This document shows positions 53,762 through 64,000 of a stretch of 64,000 nt of DNA, one piece after another. The translations under genes and the position numbers were made by a program. Position 1 is the first letter of the stretch. Each line of letters begins with the position of its first letter. The stretch is taken from the NCBI GenBank assembly GCA_024639405.1, contig JAHEIL010000013.1, forward strand, positions 1 to 64,000, given 5' to 3'. The DNA comes from Crocinitomicaceae bacterium (GTDB lineage Bacteria > Bacteroidota > Bacteroidia > Flavobacteriales_D > Crocinitomicaceae). The notes beneath the pieces are model-generated. The model worked only from the letters and a program-made list of their open reading frames with translations, made no database searches and had not been told where the DNA came from.

Positions 53762-54683
53762 TATCAAGGCACATATTCAAGAATTCACAGCTTCTTATGA
53801 TGCAGCTACAACGTATTATGTTGCTTGTAGTGGCGGTGTTGATTCAATGGTTTTACTTTCAATTTTACATCAATTAGGTAAAAAGATTCACGTTCTTCAT
53901 GTCAATTATCATTTGAGAGGCGAAGCTTCCAATTTAGACCAACAAGTTATTGAAGATTTTTGCGCTAATCATGCCATTCCAATTTCAATACACTCAATTG
54001 AACTTCAAATCGAACTTGAAAATGGTGGGAACTTACAGGATATTGCCAGAAAAGTACGTTATGAATTTTTCAAGAAAAACGCAACAGAACCTAATTCTAA
54101 AATTGTATTAGCGCATCATGCAGACGATCAAATTGAAACGTTTTTATTAAACATTGCACGCAAAGCAGGTGTGATGGGATTGGCTTGTATGTTGCCTGAA
54201 CACGGGACATTCATTCGGCCACTTCTCCCCTTTTCTAAACAAGAAATTCTGGAATTAGCTATAAAAGAAGGAATTGTTTGGCGTGAAGATGCATCCAATC
54301 AAAGTAATAAATACCGAAGAAATAGTATTCGCAATGTTTTTCTTCCTGAAATTGAAGCTCAACTTCCTGAATTTAGAGAAAGTTGCTTGTATTTAATAGA
54401 ACAATTCCAAAAAAACCAAGTGGAAATTGAACAAAAAATAAAAAAAATCACCCATAATATCCAACAAGAAAATTTATTACTTTATTCTGATTTTGATACA
54501 CTCACAGAAGTAGAGCACATTGAATTATTGCGTCAATTAGCGATTCCATTTGGCTTTTTGAAAGAATTCAAGAAATTAAGAATGGCAGAAAATGGTAAAC
54601 GCTTGCAATTAAAAAAAACAAAGCAATTGGTAATTCGAACAAAAACTGGATTTAAATGGCAATTAAATGAAACAAATGACTAA
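53754..54683 (+). CDS. tilS: tRNA(Ile)-lysidine synthase
   Basis: A 309-residue N-type ATP pyrophosphatase. PP-loop CSGGVDSMVL is at residues ~25-34. HVNYHLRGEAS, LAHHADDQIETFLLNIARKAG and REDASNQSNKYRRNSIRN are conserved TilS motifs. It adds lysine to C34 of tRNA-Ile2 so that it reads AUA. It is shorter than the E. coli enzyme and has only a reduced C-terminal region, a form seen in many bacteria. It overlaps the rRNA methyltransferase gene by 17 nt. Confidence 0.95.
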   Translation: MSNIKAHIQEFTASYDAATTYYVACSGGVDSMVLLSILHQLGKKIHVLHVNYHLRGEASNLDQQVIEDFCANHAIPISIHSIELQIELENGGNLQDIARKVRYEFFKKNATEPNSKIVLAHHADDQIETFLLNIARKAGVMGLACMLPEHGTFIRPLLPFSKQEILELAIKEGIVWREDASNQSNKYRRNSIRNVFLPEIEAQLPEFRESCLYLIEQFQKNQVEIEQKIKKITHNIQQENLLLYSDFDTLTEVEHIELLRQLAIPFGFLKEFKKLRMAENGKRLQLKKTKQLVIRTKTGFKWQLNETND

Positions 54684-56013
54684 TTCACATCCATTTCCAG
54701 AAGCATTTAAGCAACGTGTGGAAAACGATGCGTTTCTTGGAGAACAACTGTTGACTGCATTGAATGATACAGCTCCAGTCTCCGTTCGTTTACATCCGCT
54801 AAAACAAAAAGCAGAACTTACTTTTACTGAAAAAATTGCTTGGTGTGAACATGCGTTTTATTTAAATGAACGTCCATCTTTTACATTGGATCCATTATTT
54901 CATGCAGGGTGTTATTATCCGCAAGAAGCAGGTTCGATGGTACTCGATACTGTTTTAAAACAATTGAATTTACCGAGTCAACCGAGTGTCTTAGATTTGT
55001 GCGCTGCACCAGGTGGAAAAAGCACCCTGATTGCCGCTTTTTTAAACAACAATGGATTATTGGTGAGCAATGAAGTGATTCAAGCACGTGCGCGTATTTT
55101 AACGGAAAACACCACAAAATGGGGTTACACGAATACAGTTGTCACCAATAACGACCCAAAAGATTTTGAACGGTTGAATGAATTTTTTGATGTGATTGTC
55201 GTAGACGCTCCTTGTTCTGGCGAAGGAATGTTTCGGAAAGACATAAAAGCGCGTGAAGAGTGGTCTGAAGACAATGTCCAACTGTGTTCAAGTCGACAAA
55301 AACGCATCGTGATGGATGTTTGGGACAGTTTGAAACCAGGTGGTTATTTAATTTATTCAACGTGTACCTTCAATTCAGCCGAAAATGAAGACAATGTAGC
55401 TTGGTATTTAAATGAATTACCGGCAACATATGTCCAACTTAAAATGCCTGAAGAATTAGTTTCTGGAAGAAATAACATTGGCCATTATTGCCTCCCTGGA
55501 AAAACAATTTCAGAAGGATTTTACATTGCTGTTCTTCAAAAAGAAGAAACAACACCTTTGCGCCAACGATTCACTCGAAAACCATTGTTTAAAGTCCAAA
55601 AAGATCTATTGGATGCCGAAAATTATGTGAAATTAAATGAAGCTTTGCTCTTAAATTGGAATGATAAATTATTATTAGTTCCCAATCAATTAGAAGAAAA
55701 AATGTTGCATGTACAAGCACAAATGCGCATTCAGAAAATGGGGTTAATGCTGGGTGAAATTGCCAAAAAAGGCATCATTCCAAGTGAAGAATTAGCCTTA
55801 AATCCAACGCGTTTAAACAGAACATCTACGATAGAATTAACAGAAAAAGAAGCATTGATGTATCTTCATGGTGACACATTTTCCTTGCAAGGTCCGCAAG
55901 GATTTCAAATCGTAAGTTACAAAAACGAACCATTGGGTTGGATAAAAAACATTGGAAACCGTTTCAATAATTTATTTCCAAAAGAATGGAGAATACGCAT
56001 GAACATTCAATAA
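54667..56013 (+). CDS. RsmF-type RNA (cytosine-5) methyltransferase (NOL1/NOP2/Sun family)
   Basis: A 448-residue RNA m5C methyltransferase. SAM motif I LDLCAAPGGKST lies near residues 115-126. The two catalytic cysteines are in VDAPCSGEGMFRKD (motif IV) and YSTCTFNSAENED (motif VI). The C-terminal third has the RsmF/YebU-like tail with a PUA-like end (ALMYLHGDTFSLQGPQG). It probably methylates 16S rRNA, matching RsmF in layout; the target position is not shown. An ATG at 54676 is an alternative start. Confidence 0.9.
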   Translation: MKQMTNSHPFPEAFKQRVENDAFLGEQLLTALNDTAPVSVRLHPLKQKAELTFTEKIAWCEHAFYLNERPSFTLDPLFHAGCYYPQEAGSMVLDTVLKQLNLPSQPSVLDLCAAPGGKSTLIAAFLNNNGLLVSNEVIQARARILTENTTKWGYTNTVVTNNDPKDFERLNEFFDVIVVDAPCSGEGMFRKDIKAREEWSEDNVQLCSSRQKRIVMDVWDSLKPGGYLIYSTCTFNSAENEDNVAWYLNELPATYVQLKMPEELVSGRNNIGHYCLPGKTISEGFYIAVLQKEETTPLRQRFTRKPLFKVQKDLLDAENYVKLNEALLLNWNDKLLLVPNQLEEKMLHVQAQMRIQKMGLMLGEIAKKGIIPSEELALNPTRLNRTSTIELTEKEALMYLHGDTFSLQGPQGFQIVSYKNEPLGWIKNIGNRFNNLFPKEWRIRMNIQ

Positions 56014-56020
56014 AATAAAA

Positions 56021-56605
56021 ATGAAATTAGTATTTGCTACACACAATCACAATAAAGCACATGAAATACAAGCTTTATTAAATGATCAAATTGAACTTAT
56101 AACCCTAGACGACATTCAATGTTTTGAAGAAATTCCTGAAACAGCAGTTACATTAGAAGGAAATGCAAAGATGAAAGCAGCTTATGTTGTTGAGCAATTT
56201 AACATGAATTGTTTTGCTGATGACACAGGTTTGGAAATTGATGCTTTGAACAATGAACCAGGTGTATATTCCGCTCGTTACGCTGGTGAAGAACGTGACC
56301 CTGAAAAAAATATGGACTTAGTTTTAGAGAAATTAGCGCATTCAACAAATCGAAAAGCACGTTTTAGAACCGTAATTAGTTTGTATTGGCAGAATGAATT
56401 CCATGAATTTGAAGGCATAGTTGAAGGCGAAATCACCACTTCAAAAAGCGGTGCAAAAGGTTTTGGATACGATCCAATTTTTAAACCAGAAAACAGCGAA
56501 AAGACATTTGCTGAAATGGATTTAATTGAAAAAAATACGATGAGTCACAGAGCTAGAGCTTTTGAAAAAATGATTGTTTTTTTAAATACGGGTGCTAAAC
56601 CCTAA
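56021..56605 (+). CDS. rdgB: Non-canonical purine NTP pyrophosphatase (RdgB/HAM1 family)
   Basis: A 194-residue protein, normal length. It hydrolyses ITP, dITP and XTP to monophosphates, keeping deaminated purines out of nucleic acids. Motifs: MKLVFATHNHNKAHEI, FADDTGLEIDALNNEPG (Asp and Glu metal ligands), YSARYAGEERDPEKN, GAKGFGYDPIF and the final MSHRARAFEKM. It follows the rRNA methyltransferase gene after 7 nt, closing the pabB-tilS-methyltransferase-rdgB operon. Confidence 0.96.
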   Translation: MKLVFATHNHNKAHEIQALLNDQIELITLDDIQCFEEIPETAVTLEGNAKMKAAYVVEQFNMNCFADDTGLEIDALNNEPGVYSARYAGEERDPEKNMDLVLEKLAHSTNRKARFRTVISLYWQNEFHEFEGIVEGEITTSKSGAKGFGYDPIFKPENSEKTFAEMDLIEKNTMSHRARAFEKMIVFLNTGAKP

Positions 56606-56652
56606 AAATCAACTATATAAAATTAACATATTTATCAAAAATTAACGCGCAT

Positions 56653-58965
<2,313 letters not shown>

Positions 58966-58984
58966 TTATACCATTAATTACAAC

Positions 58985-59014
58985 AAAAAGACTTTATGCT
59001 TATAAAGTCTTTTT
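58985..59014 (+). terminator. Rho-independent terminator after icd
   Basis: 13-bp perfect stem AAAAAGACTTTAT / ATAAAGTCTTTTT with GCTT loop and a continuing T-run. It is the clearest intrinsic terminator in the window. Confidence 0.92.
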
Positions 59015-59016
59015 TT

Positions 59017-59024
59017 TATTTTTG
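59017..59024 (+). promoter_or_regulatory. -7-like element (TATTTTTG) at the DUF4403 gene start
   Basis: Exact TAnnTTTG directly after the icd terminator T-run, 4 nt before the ATG. It may be chance in a T-rich stretch. Confidence 0.3.
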
Positions 59025-59028
59025 ATAA

Positions 59029-60420
59029 ATGACAAGACTAGTTTTCTTACTAATCATAATCAGTTCGTTGATAACGTCTTGTAAAACTATACAACCTGTA
59101 CAACCCAATCAATTGGTATTGAAAAAACCGCAACTTGAACAAGTTGAATCTTCAGTTACGTTACCCATTAAATTAAATCTTAAACCCTATTTTTTGCAAG
59201 TTGAAAAAAGCTTAGATCTAACATTTAAAGGTCAAGATCAACAATGCGAAGGAATAAGTTATGACTATTATTTTGAACGTTCTCCCATTGAATTTTATAC
59301 TTCTAAGAATTCCTTAAATTATGAAGTCGCTGGAAAATATTCTTTAAAATTGAACTTTTGTTCAAAATGCACCGATTTATTTAGCAAAAACAAACATTGT
59401 ATTACACCTAGAATATATGCTAGCTGTGGCATAAATGAACCCATGAGAAAAGTCGCTGTCGGTTATGCAACAACTTTTAAAATTTCGCCCGATTTAAAAT
59501 TGGTAACTTCTACTGATTTACAAAAATTTGAAACCATTGATCCATGCGAAATTACTCTGTTTAATTATGATGCAACGAATCAAATTAAAAAAGAAGTAAC
59601 AACAGTACTGAAAAAATTAGAACAAGACATTGATCAAAAGATTGGCGCAATTGATTTAAAAAAAGAAATTCAACATTCTTGGAATGCACTCAACCAGAGT
59701 TTAGTATTGAACCAATTTGGTTATTTGAATTTTCAACCAAAGACACTTTCCATCGGTGATGTTACGTTCAAAGACAACTATGCTTATTTCGATATAGGAT
59801 TAACCATTCAACCAAAAATCACTTTAGTTCCTGAAAAAAATATCTTACAGCCAACTCCAATAATAAGTAAGCACCAGAAAAAAGATGGTTTTGATTTAAC
59901 TGTTGACATTATTGCACAATACGATTCATTGAGTTCAATATTAACACATCAATTGAAAGGAAAAAAAATTAAGATTAAAAATAAAGTTGTCGTTTTGAAT
60001 AACATTGAAATCAATAGTGCCCTAAACAATCAATTAACATTTAAAGTTGATTTTGATGGATTCAGAAAAGGAACATTGTATTTACAAGGAACCCCACTCT
60101 ATGATGTAAATAAACAACATATTTCTTTTCCAGATTTAGAATTTGATCTAGCAACCAAAGACGCATTATTAAAATCCGCTAAGTGGTTATTTAATAGCAA
60201 AATAACCGATTTATTAAGAACGCAATCTAACATTGATTTGAAAAACTATTTAGTAATTGCCAAAAAGGAACTAGAAAAGCAATTAAACAATAAAATTAGT
60301 AATTACGCTCAATTAAAGGGGTCAGTAAATACAATCACTGTTGATGCCTTTTATCCTTCAGAAAAAGAATTGATTTTACGCGCAAAAACAAACGGGAAAT
60401 TATCAATTGAAATCGAATAA
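59029..60420 (+). CDS. DUF4403 family lipoprotein
   Basis: A 463-residue probable lipoprotein: the lipobox LITSC places the lipidated Cys at residue 18. SSVTLPIKLNLKPYF early in the mature part, two central repeats with hydrophobic strands and a C-terminal region (LKGSVNTITVDAFYPS, LILRAKTNGKLSIEIE) fit DUF4403, which has tandem lipid-binding-like (TULIP-type) folds. A Cys-rich insert (residues ~110-130) is a variant. It is monocistronic between icd and the convergent frr. Function is unknown; lipid binding is inference. Confidence 0.75.
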   Translation: MTRLVFLLIIISSLITSCKTIQPVQPNQLVLKKPQLEQVESSVTLPIKLNLKPYFLQVEKSLDLTFKGQDQQCEGISYDYYFERSPIEFYTSKNSLNYEVAGKYSLKLNFCSKCTDLFSKNKHCITPRIYASCGINEPMRKVAVGYATTFKISPDLKLVTSTDLQKFETIDPCEITLFNYDATNQIKKEVTTVLKKLEQDIDQKIGAIDLKKEIQHSWNALNQSLVLNQFGYLNFQPKTLSIGDVTFKDNYAYFDIGLTIQPKITLVPEKNILQPTPIISKHQKKDGFDLTVDIIAQYDSLSSILTHQLKGKKIKIKNKVVVLNNIEINSALNNQLTFKVDFDGFRKGTLYLQGTPLYDVNKQHISFPDLEFDLATKDALLKSAKWLFNSKITDLLRTQSNIDLKNYLVIAKKELEKQLNNKISNYAQLKGSVNTITVDAFYPSEKELILRAKTNGKLSIEIE

Positions 60421-60422
60421 AA

Positions 60423-60446
60423 AAAGCCCCAATAAATTGGAGCTTT
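60423..60446. terminator. Bidirectional terminator between DUF4403 gene and frr
   Basis: Stem AAAGCCCCAAT / ATTGGAGCTTT with one mismatch and a 2-nt centre, flanked by A and T runs. It serves the convergent DUF4403 and frr genes. A second small hairpin (TGACAA/TTGTCA) overlaps the frr stop. Confidence 0.75.
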
Positions 60447-60462
60447 CAATCGAATTGACAAC

Positions 60463-61026
60463 TTAAATTGTCATAATTTCTTTTTCTTTTATGTCAAACT
60501 GATCATCCACCATTTTAATATAGCTATTCGTGATGTTTTGAATTTCAGCTTCAGCATCTTTTGTCATATCTTCTGACAAGCCATCTGCTTTCAAATCTTT
60601 GACCATATCTAATGCATCTTTACGGTTGTTTCGTACACCTACTTTTGCATTTTCAGCTTCAGATTTTGCACGTTTCACTAAATCTCTTCTGCGTTCTTCC
60701 GTTAAAGGTGGAACAGAAATAATTAATACTTCACCGTTATTTTGAGGAGCGAATCCTAAGTTCGAATTAATAATTCCTTTAGCAATTTCATTTAAAAGTG
60801 GTTTTTCCCATGGCTGTACCGTAATTGTACGCGCATCCATCGTTGAAATATTTGCTACCTGTTGAATTGGTGTTGGAGCACCGTAATAATCGACCATCAC
60901 ACCATTCAACATTGAAGGAGTTGCTTTACCAGCTCGAATTTTAACAAATTCATTTTCTAAGTGGCTCAATGATTTCGCATTTGAAGATTTGAAATCATCG
61001 TATATCATCTGTAAGTCTTCAATCAT
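60463..61026 (-). CDS. frr: Ribosome recycling factor
   Basis: A 187-residue protein of normal RRF length, two-domain (three-helix bundle and small alpha/beta domain). VKIRAGKATPSMLNGVMVDYYG is the conserved hinge region (cut here to KIRAGKATPSMLNG), with NISTMDARTITVQPWEK, PPLTEERRRDLVKRAK and VRNNRKDALDMVKD. It splits post-termination ribosomes together with EF-G. It follows pyrH after 20 nt and forms the common pyrH-frr pair. Confidence 0.98.
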   Translation of the reverse strand: MIEDLQMIYDDFKSSNAKSLSHLENEFVKIRAGKATPSMLNGVMVDYYGAPTPIQQVANISTMDARTITVQPWEKPLLNEIAKGIINSNLGFAPQNNGEVLIISVPPLTEERRRDLVKRAKSEAENAKVGVRNNRKDALDMVKDLKADGLSEDMTKDAEAEIQNITNSYIKMVDDQFDIKEKEIMTI

Positions 61027-61046
61027 ATTCTAAAGTTATTCAGTTT

Positions 61047-61754
61047 TCAATTTTGAACAATTGTTCCAACCTGTTCACCTTTCATTAATTTTTTGAAATT
61101 ACCAGGTGTATCCATATCAAAAACAATAATTGGTAAATTATTCTCTTTACACAACGTAAATGCTGTCATATCCATTACATTTAATCCTTTAGCGTAAACA
61201 TCGTCAAATGAAATTTGATCGTATTTAGTTGCTGTTGGATCTTTTTCAGGGTCTGCTGTATAGATTCCATCGACACGTGTACCTTTTAAAATTACTTCCG
61301 CATTGATTTCAATGGCTCTTAACGATGCAGCTGAATCAGTTGTAAAAAATGGATTACCTGTTCCAGCACCAAAAATTACAACACGTCCTTTTTCTAAGTG
61401 ACGAACGGCTCTTCTACGCACATAAGGTTCAGCAATTTCTTTCATTTCAATTGCAGATTGTAAACGTGTTTTAATACCAGCAGATTCTAAAGAAGCTTGA
61501 AGTGCCATGGAATTAATCATTGTTGCTAACATCCCCATGTAATCTCCATGCGTACGATCCATTCCACCTTCTTCAGCTTGTACACCTCTAAAAATGTTTC
61601 CTCCTCCAATTACGATCGCAATTTCAACGCCTAAATCGTGCATTTCTTTAATTTGAGCAGCATATTGAGCCAAACGATTGTTATCTATTCCAAATTGTTT
61701 TTCGCCCATAAGGGACTCTCCACTAAGCTTTAAAAGAATACGTTTGTATTTCAT
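61047..61754 (-). CDS. pyrH: Uridylate kinase (UMP kinase)
   Basis: A 235-residue amino-acid-kinase-fold enzyme that phosphorylates UMP to UDP. Motifs: [41 protein letters not shown] (regulatory/hexamer helix), [17 protein letters not shown] and [13 protein letters not shown]. It has its own -7 element at 61791-61798, separated from tsf by a terminator, and is followed by frr. Confidence 0.98.
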   Translation of the reverse strand: MKYKRILLKLSGESLMGEKQFGIDNNRLAQYAAQIKEMHDLGVEIAIVIGGGNIFRGVQAEEGGMDRTHGDYMGMLATMINSMALQASLESAGIKTRLQSAIEMKEIAEPYVRRRAVRHLEKGRVVIFGAGTGNPFFTTDSAASLRAIEINAEVILKGTRVDGIYTADPEKDPTATKYDQISFDDVYAKGLNVMDMTAFTLCKENNLPIIVFDMDTPGNFKKLMKGEQVGTIVQN

Positions 61755-61790
61755 GTGAACGTTTTTGATTTAATTGAAACATTTCTTGAA

Positions 61791-61798
61791 CAAAGATA
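61791..61798 (-). promoter_or_regulatory. -7 element (TATCTTTG) for pyrH-frr
   Basis: Exact TAnnTTTG on the minus strand, 36 nt before the pyrH ATG and downstream of the tsf terminator. pyrH-frr can thus be transcribed separately from rpsB-tsf. Confidence 0.55.
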
Positions 61799-61840
61799 AA
61801 AATGTTTCTTATTCTGTGTTGTAAATTTTACTTCAAAAAA

Positions 61841-61866
61841 AAGGCTATCAGTAAACCGATAGCCTT
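61841..61866 (-). terminator. Terminator after tsf
   Basis: Perfect 9-bp stem AAGGCTATC / GATAGCCTT, 8-nt loop, followed on the minus strand by a run of eight T. It ends the rpsI-rpsB-tsf transcript. Confidence 0.9.
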
Positions 61867-61885
61867 AAATGTATTTTTAAATTTC

Positions 61886-62716
61886 TTAACTTAACGCAAT
61901 ACGTTTAAAGTCAGAAACTGTCAAACCTTTTTCTGTTGATTCTAAGAAAGCCTCAACTGTAAATTTGTTGTCACGGATAAACTCTTGACTTAACAATGTG
62001 TTTTCCTTAAAGAATTTAGCCAAACGACCTTGAGCAATTTTATCAGCCATGTCAGCTGGTTTACCTTCTTGGATTGCTAATTCTTTACCAACTTCAATTT
62101 CACGTTCGATTGTACGAGCATCAACACCGTCTTTGTTTAAAGCGATTGGGTTCATTGCTGCAACTTGCATTGCAACTTGTTTACCAGCGTCTTCAGCTAC
62201 GTCAGTAGCGCTATTCAATCCAACTAAAGTAGCCAATTGGTTTCCTGGGTGGTTATAAGCAACAACTTTTTCAGCATTCACTACGGCATAAGAAGCTAAA
62301 TCAAGTTTCTCTCCAATAACACCAATTTGCTCAGTGATTTTGTCAGCTACTGTTAATTTATCATCGTAAGCCAATGCTTTCAATTCGTCAGCTGATGCTG
62401 GCAAGTTTGATAAAGCGATGTCTAAGAAAGACTGAACCAATTTCATGTAACCATCGTTTTTAGCGACGAAGTCAGTTTCACAATTCAATGCTAAAACAAC
62501 ACCCGCTTTTCCGTCAGCAGTAGCTTGCGCTAAAACTAAACCTTCGCTCGCATCATTTTCACCACGTTTAGCAGCGATTTTTTGACCTTTTTTACGTAAG
62601 ATATCGATTGCTGTTTCAAAATCTCCATTTGCTTCAACTAAGGCGTTTTTGCAGTCCATCATTCCTGCACCTGTTTGTTGACGTAATTTATTTACTTCTG
62701 CAGCTGTAATTGCCAT
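61886..62716 (-). CDS. tsf: Translation elongation factor Ts
   Basis: A 276-residue EF-Ts, normal length. It exchanges GDP for GTP on EF-Tu. VNKLRQQTGAGMMDCKNALVEANGD is the N-terminal UBA-like domain (short form RQQTGAGMMDCKNAL), with LRKKGQKIAAKRGENDASEG and ALNCETDFVAKNDGY as the EF-Tu contacts (TDFVAKN). It follows rpsB by 23 nt and precedes a strong terminator. Confidence 0.98.
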   Translation of the reverse strand: MAITAAEVNKLRQQTGAGMMDCKNALVEANGDFETAIDILRKKGQKIAAKRGENDASEGLVLAQATADGKAGVVLALNCETDFVAKNDGYMKLVQSFLDIALSNLPASADELKALAYDDKLTVADKITEQIGVIGEKLDLASYAVVNAEKVVAYNHPGNQLATLVGLNSATDVAEDAGKQVAMQVAAMNPIALNKDGVDARTIEREIEVGKELAIQEGKPADMADKIAQGRLAKFFKENTLLSQEFIRDNKFTVEAFLESTEKGLTVSDFKRIALS

Positions 62717-62739
62717 AGGAATAATTTTTATAAAATTAA

Positions 62740-63513
62740 TTAATCTTGTTTTTCTTCAGTTGCTTCAACTTGCTCTGCTGCTACTTCTTCTGTTGCAGGA
62801 GCATCTTTATCAGCTACTTTTGTGTTTTTACGGTCTTCTAAACCTTCTTTGATCGCTCCACAAATTGCATCCAAAATAATCGTGATTGATTTTGTTGCAT
62901 CATCATTTGCTGGAATTGGGAAATCAACTAACTTAGGGTTAGAATTCGTATCAACCATTGCAAACGTAGGAATGTTCAAACGTTTAGCTTCATTTAAAGC
63001 GATATGCTCTTTTAAGATATCAACTAAGAAAATTGCAGCTGGTTGACGAGTCATGTCAACGATAGAACCAAAGTTTTTCTCTAATTTCTCACGTTGACGT
63101 GTTTTGAACAAACGCTCTCTTTTGTTTAATGTCTCCCAAGTACCGTCTGTTTTCATTTTGTCAATCGCTGACATTTTACGAATAGACTTACGTGTTGTTT
63201 GGAAGTTTGTTAACATACCACCTGACCATCTTTCAGTAACAAATGGCATATTGATTTCAGCAACTTTTTGAGAAACGATCTCTTTTGCTTGTTTTTTAGT
63301 AGCTACGAAAAGTACTTTTTTACCCGACTTTGCAATTTGTTTCATCGCCGCACATGCTTGGTCAAGATGTGCAATTGTCTTATTAAGGTCGATAATGTGG
63401 ATACCTTTTTTCTCTTCAAAGATATACGGCGCCATTGCCGGGTTCCATTTTCTTTTTAAGTGTCCGAAGTGAACACCCGCTTCTAATAAATTTTCGAAAT
63501 TTACTTTTGACAT
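62740..63513 (-). CDS. rpsB: 30S ribosomal protein S2
   Basis: A 257-residue S2 with an acidic, Ala/Glu-rich C-terminal tail (residues ~232-257). LLEAGVHFGHLKRKWNPAMAPYIF is the N-terminal signature (short form GVHFGHLKRKWNP). RWSGGMLTNFQTTRKSI and VDTNSNPKLVDFPIPANDDA (short PIPANDDA) follow. It binds the back of the 30S platform and helps recruit S1-like function. A possible structured leader lies upstream. Confidence 0.98.
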   Translation of the reverse strand: MSKVNFENLLEAGVHFGHLKRKWNPAMAPYIFEEKKGIHIIDLNKTIAHLDQACAAMKQIAKSGKKVLFVATKKQAKEIVSQKVAEINMPFVTERWSGGMLTNFQTTRKSIRKMSAIDKMKTDGTWETLNKRERLFKTRQREKLEKNFGSIVDMTRQPAAIFLVDILKEHIALNEAKRLNIPTFAMVDTNSNPKLVDFPIPANDDATKSITIILDAICGAIKEGLEDRKNTKVADKDAPATEEVAAEQVEATEEKQD

Positions 63514-63534
63514 TTTAATGTGTTTTTAATTGTT

Positions 63535-63612
63535 TACGTTCCTTTAGTAGATCAACAAACGGAGGGTTCGCCATAAGACGAAGGGTACTCTGCAGTTTGG
63601 ATACTAAACAAC
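63535..63612 (-). promoter_or_regulatory. Possible structured leader of rpsB
   Basis: In the 114-nt gap between rpsI and rpsB the minus strand contains TTTAGTA (near 63602-63608) and TACTAAA (near 63543-63549), able to close a ~50-nt domain, plus GTTT-AGTATCC-AAAC as a competing small hairpin. The enclosed part is less AT-rich than its surroundings. Autogenous S2 leaders are known in other bacteria; this one is only a candidate. Confidence 0.35.
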
Positions 63613-63627
63613 CGCCAAAATAATTTT

Positions 63628-64000
63628 TTAACGTTTTGAGAATTGGAATTTCTTACGTGCTTTCGGTTGACCTGGTTTTTTACGTTCAACCATTCTTGGA
63701 TCACGCGTCATCAATCCTTCTCCTTTTAATAATGTTTTGTTTTCTTCAGCTACTACAACCAAAGCACGAGAAATCCCTAAACGGATTGCTTCTGCTTGAC
63801 CATTGATACCACCACCAAAAACATTTACTTTCACGTCAAACTGACCTGAAGTACTTGTAATTGCGAACGGTTGTTCAATTTTCGCTTGAAGAACTGCAAC
63901 TGGAAAAACTTCTTTGTAGTCTTTCTTATTTACAATCACTTTACCCGTACCTTTTGTAAGGTATACACGAGCAACGGATGTTTTTCTTCTTCCTAATGTG
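63628..64000 (-). CDS. rpsI: 30S ribosomal protein S9 (5' end beyond window)
   Basis: The reading frame is open to the right edge, giving [20 protein letters not shown] before the IVNKKDY segment, so only the first few residues are missing. [20 protein letters not shown] and the C-terminal [24 protein letters not shown] (short [17 protein letters not shown]) are S9 signatures; the basic tail reaches the P-site tRNA, ending in Lys-Arg. It precedes rpsB as in other Bacteroidota (rplM-rpsI-rpsB-tsf). Confidence 0.97.
   Translation of the reverse strand, partial: TLGRRKTSVARVYLTKGTGKVIVNKKDYKEVFPVAVLQAKIEQPFAITSTSGQFDVKVNVFGGGINGQAEAIRLGISRALVVVAEENKTLLKGEGLMTRDPRMVERKKPGQPKARKKFQFSKR

Overview
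The window looks like the chromosome of a member of Bacteroidota, probably Flavobacteriales (a Fluviicola/Crocinitomicaceae-like organism would fit, but that is inference). The DNA is AT-rich. Secreted proteins carry type IX secretion (T9SS) sorting tails, and PorP/SprF-, PorE-like and PorV-type proteins are present. Most genes lack a Shine-Dalgarno sequence, and many start just downstream of the Bacteroidota -7 promoter element TAnnTTTG.

Layout. 1-9.3 kb: cell-surface and T9SS genes (a partial secreted protein, a PorP/SprF + PorE-like operon, a 1390-aa beta-helix protein and a smaller protein that shares its T9SS tail and terminator). 9.5-13.7 kb: a membrane acyltransferase, an SGNH hydrolase, a HIT protein, greA and a PorV-type protein. 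13.7-21.7 kb: a very large surface protein and a TonB-dependent receptor, upstream of PorV in the same operon. 21.9-24.9 kb: phosphopantetheinyl transferase, an archaeal-type prenylglyceryl phosphate synthase, a 100-bp tandem repeat, nadC and a DUF4783 protein. 25.0-47.7 kb: a cell-surface polysaccharide locus. 47.8-51.6 kb: rlmH, asnB and a glycerolipid acyltransferase. 52.5-60.4 kb: pabB, tilS, an RsmF-type rRNA methyltransferase, rdgB, monomeric isocitrate dehydrogenase and a DUF4403 lipoprotein. 60.4-64.0 kb: the leftward translation cluster rpsI-rpsB-tsf, then pyrH-frr.

The polysaccharide locus is the main accessory region. An ABC exporter pair (Wzm permease, Wzt ATPase) occurs twice as a ~1.66-kb direct repeat. 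The two Wzt proteins are identical for 240 residues and then switch to unrelated C-terminal domains, the part that recognises the glycan in this family. The switch point is also where the DNA becomes much more AT-rich. Downstream of the second copy is an amidino-sugar cassette: epimerase, DegT aminotransferase, NeuD-like acetyltransferase, N-acetyl sugar amidotransferase, HisH-like and HisF-like partners. The HisF homologue has lost the Asp11 needed for histidine biosynthesis. Five glycosyltransferases follow.

The most unusual non-coding signal is a family of ~270-370 bp repeats, all in one orientation: three tandem copies at 45.7-46.7 kb and two at 51.8-52.5 kb. They share a chain of hairpins, and several stem differences between copies are compensatory, so structure rather than protein is what is conserved. 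Other non-coding signals are a palindrome array between the first two divergent genes, a 63-bp tandem duplication of a promoter, a terminator hairpin inside the putative greA leader, and a possible structured rpsB leader. No tRNA, rRNA, CRISPR array or transposase gene was seen.
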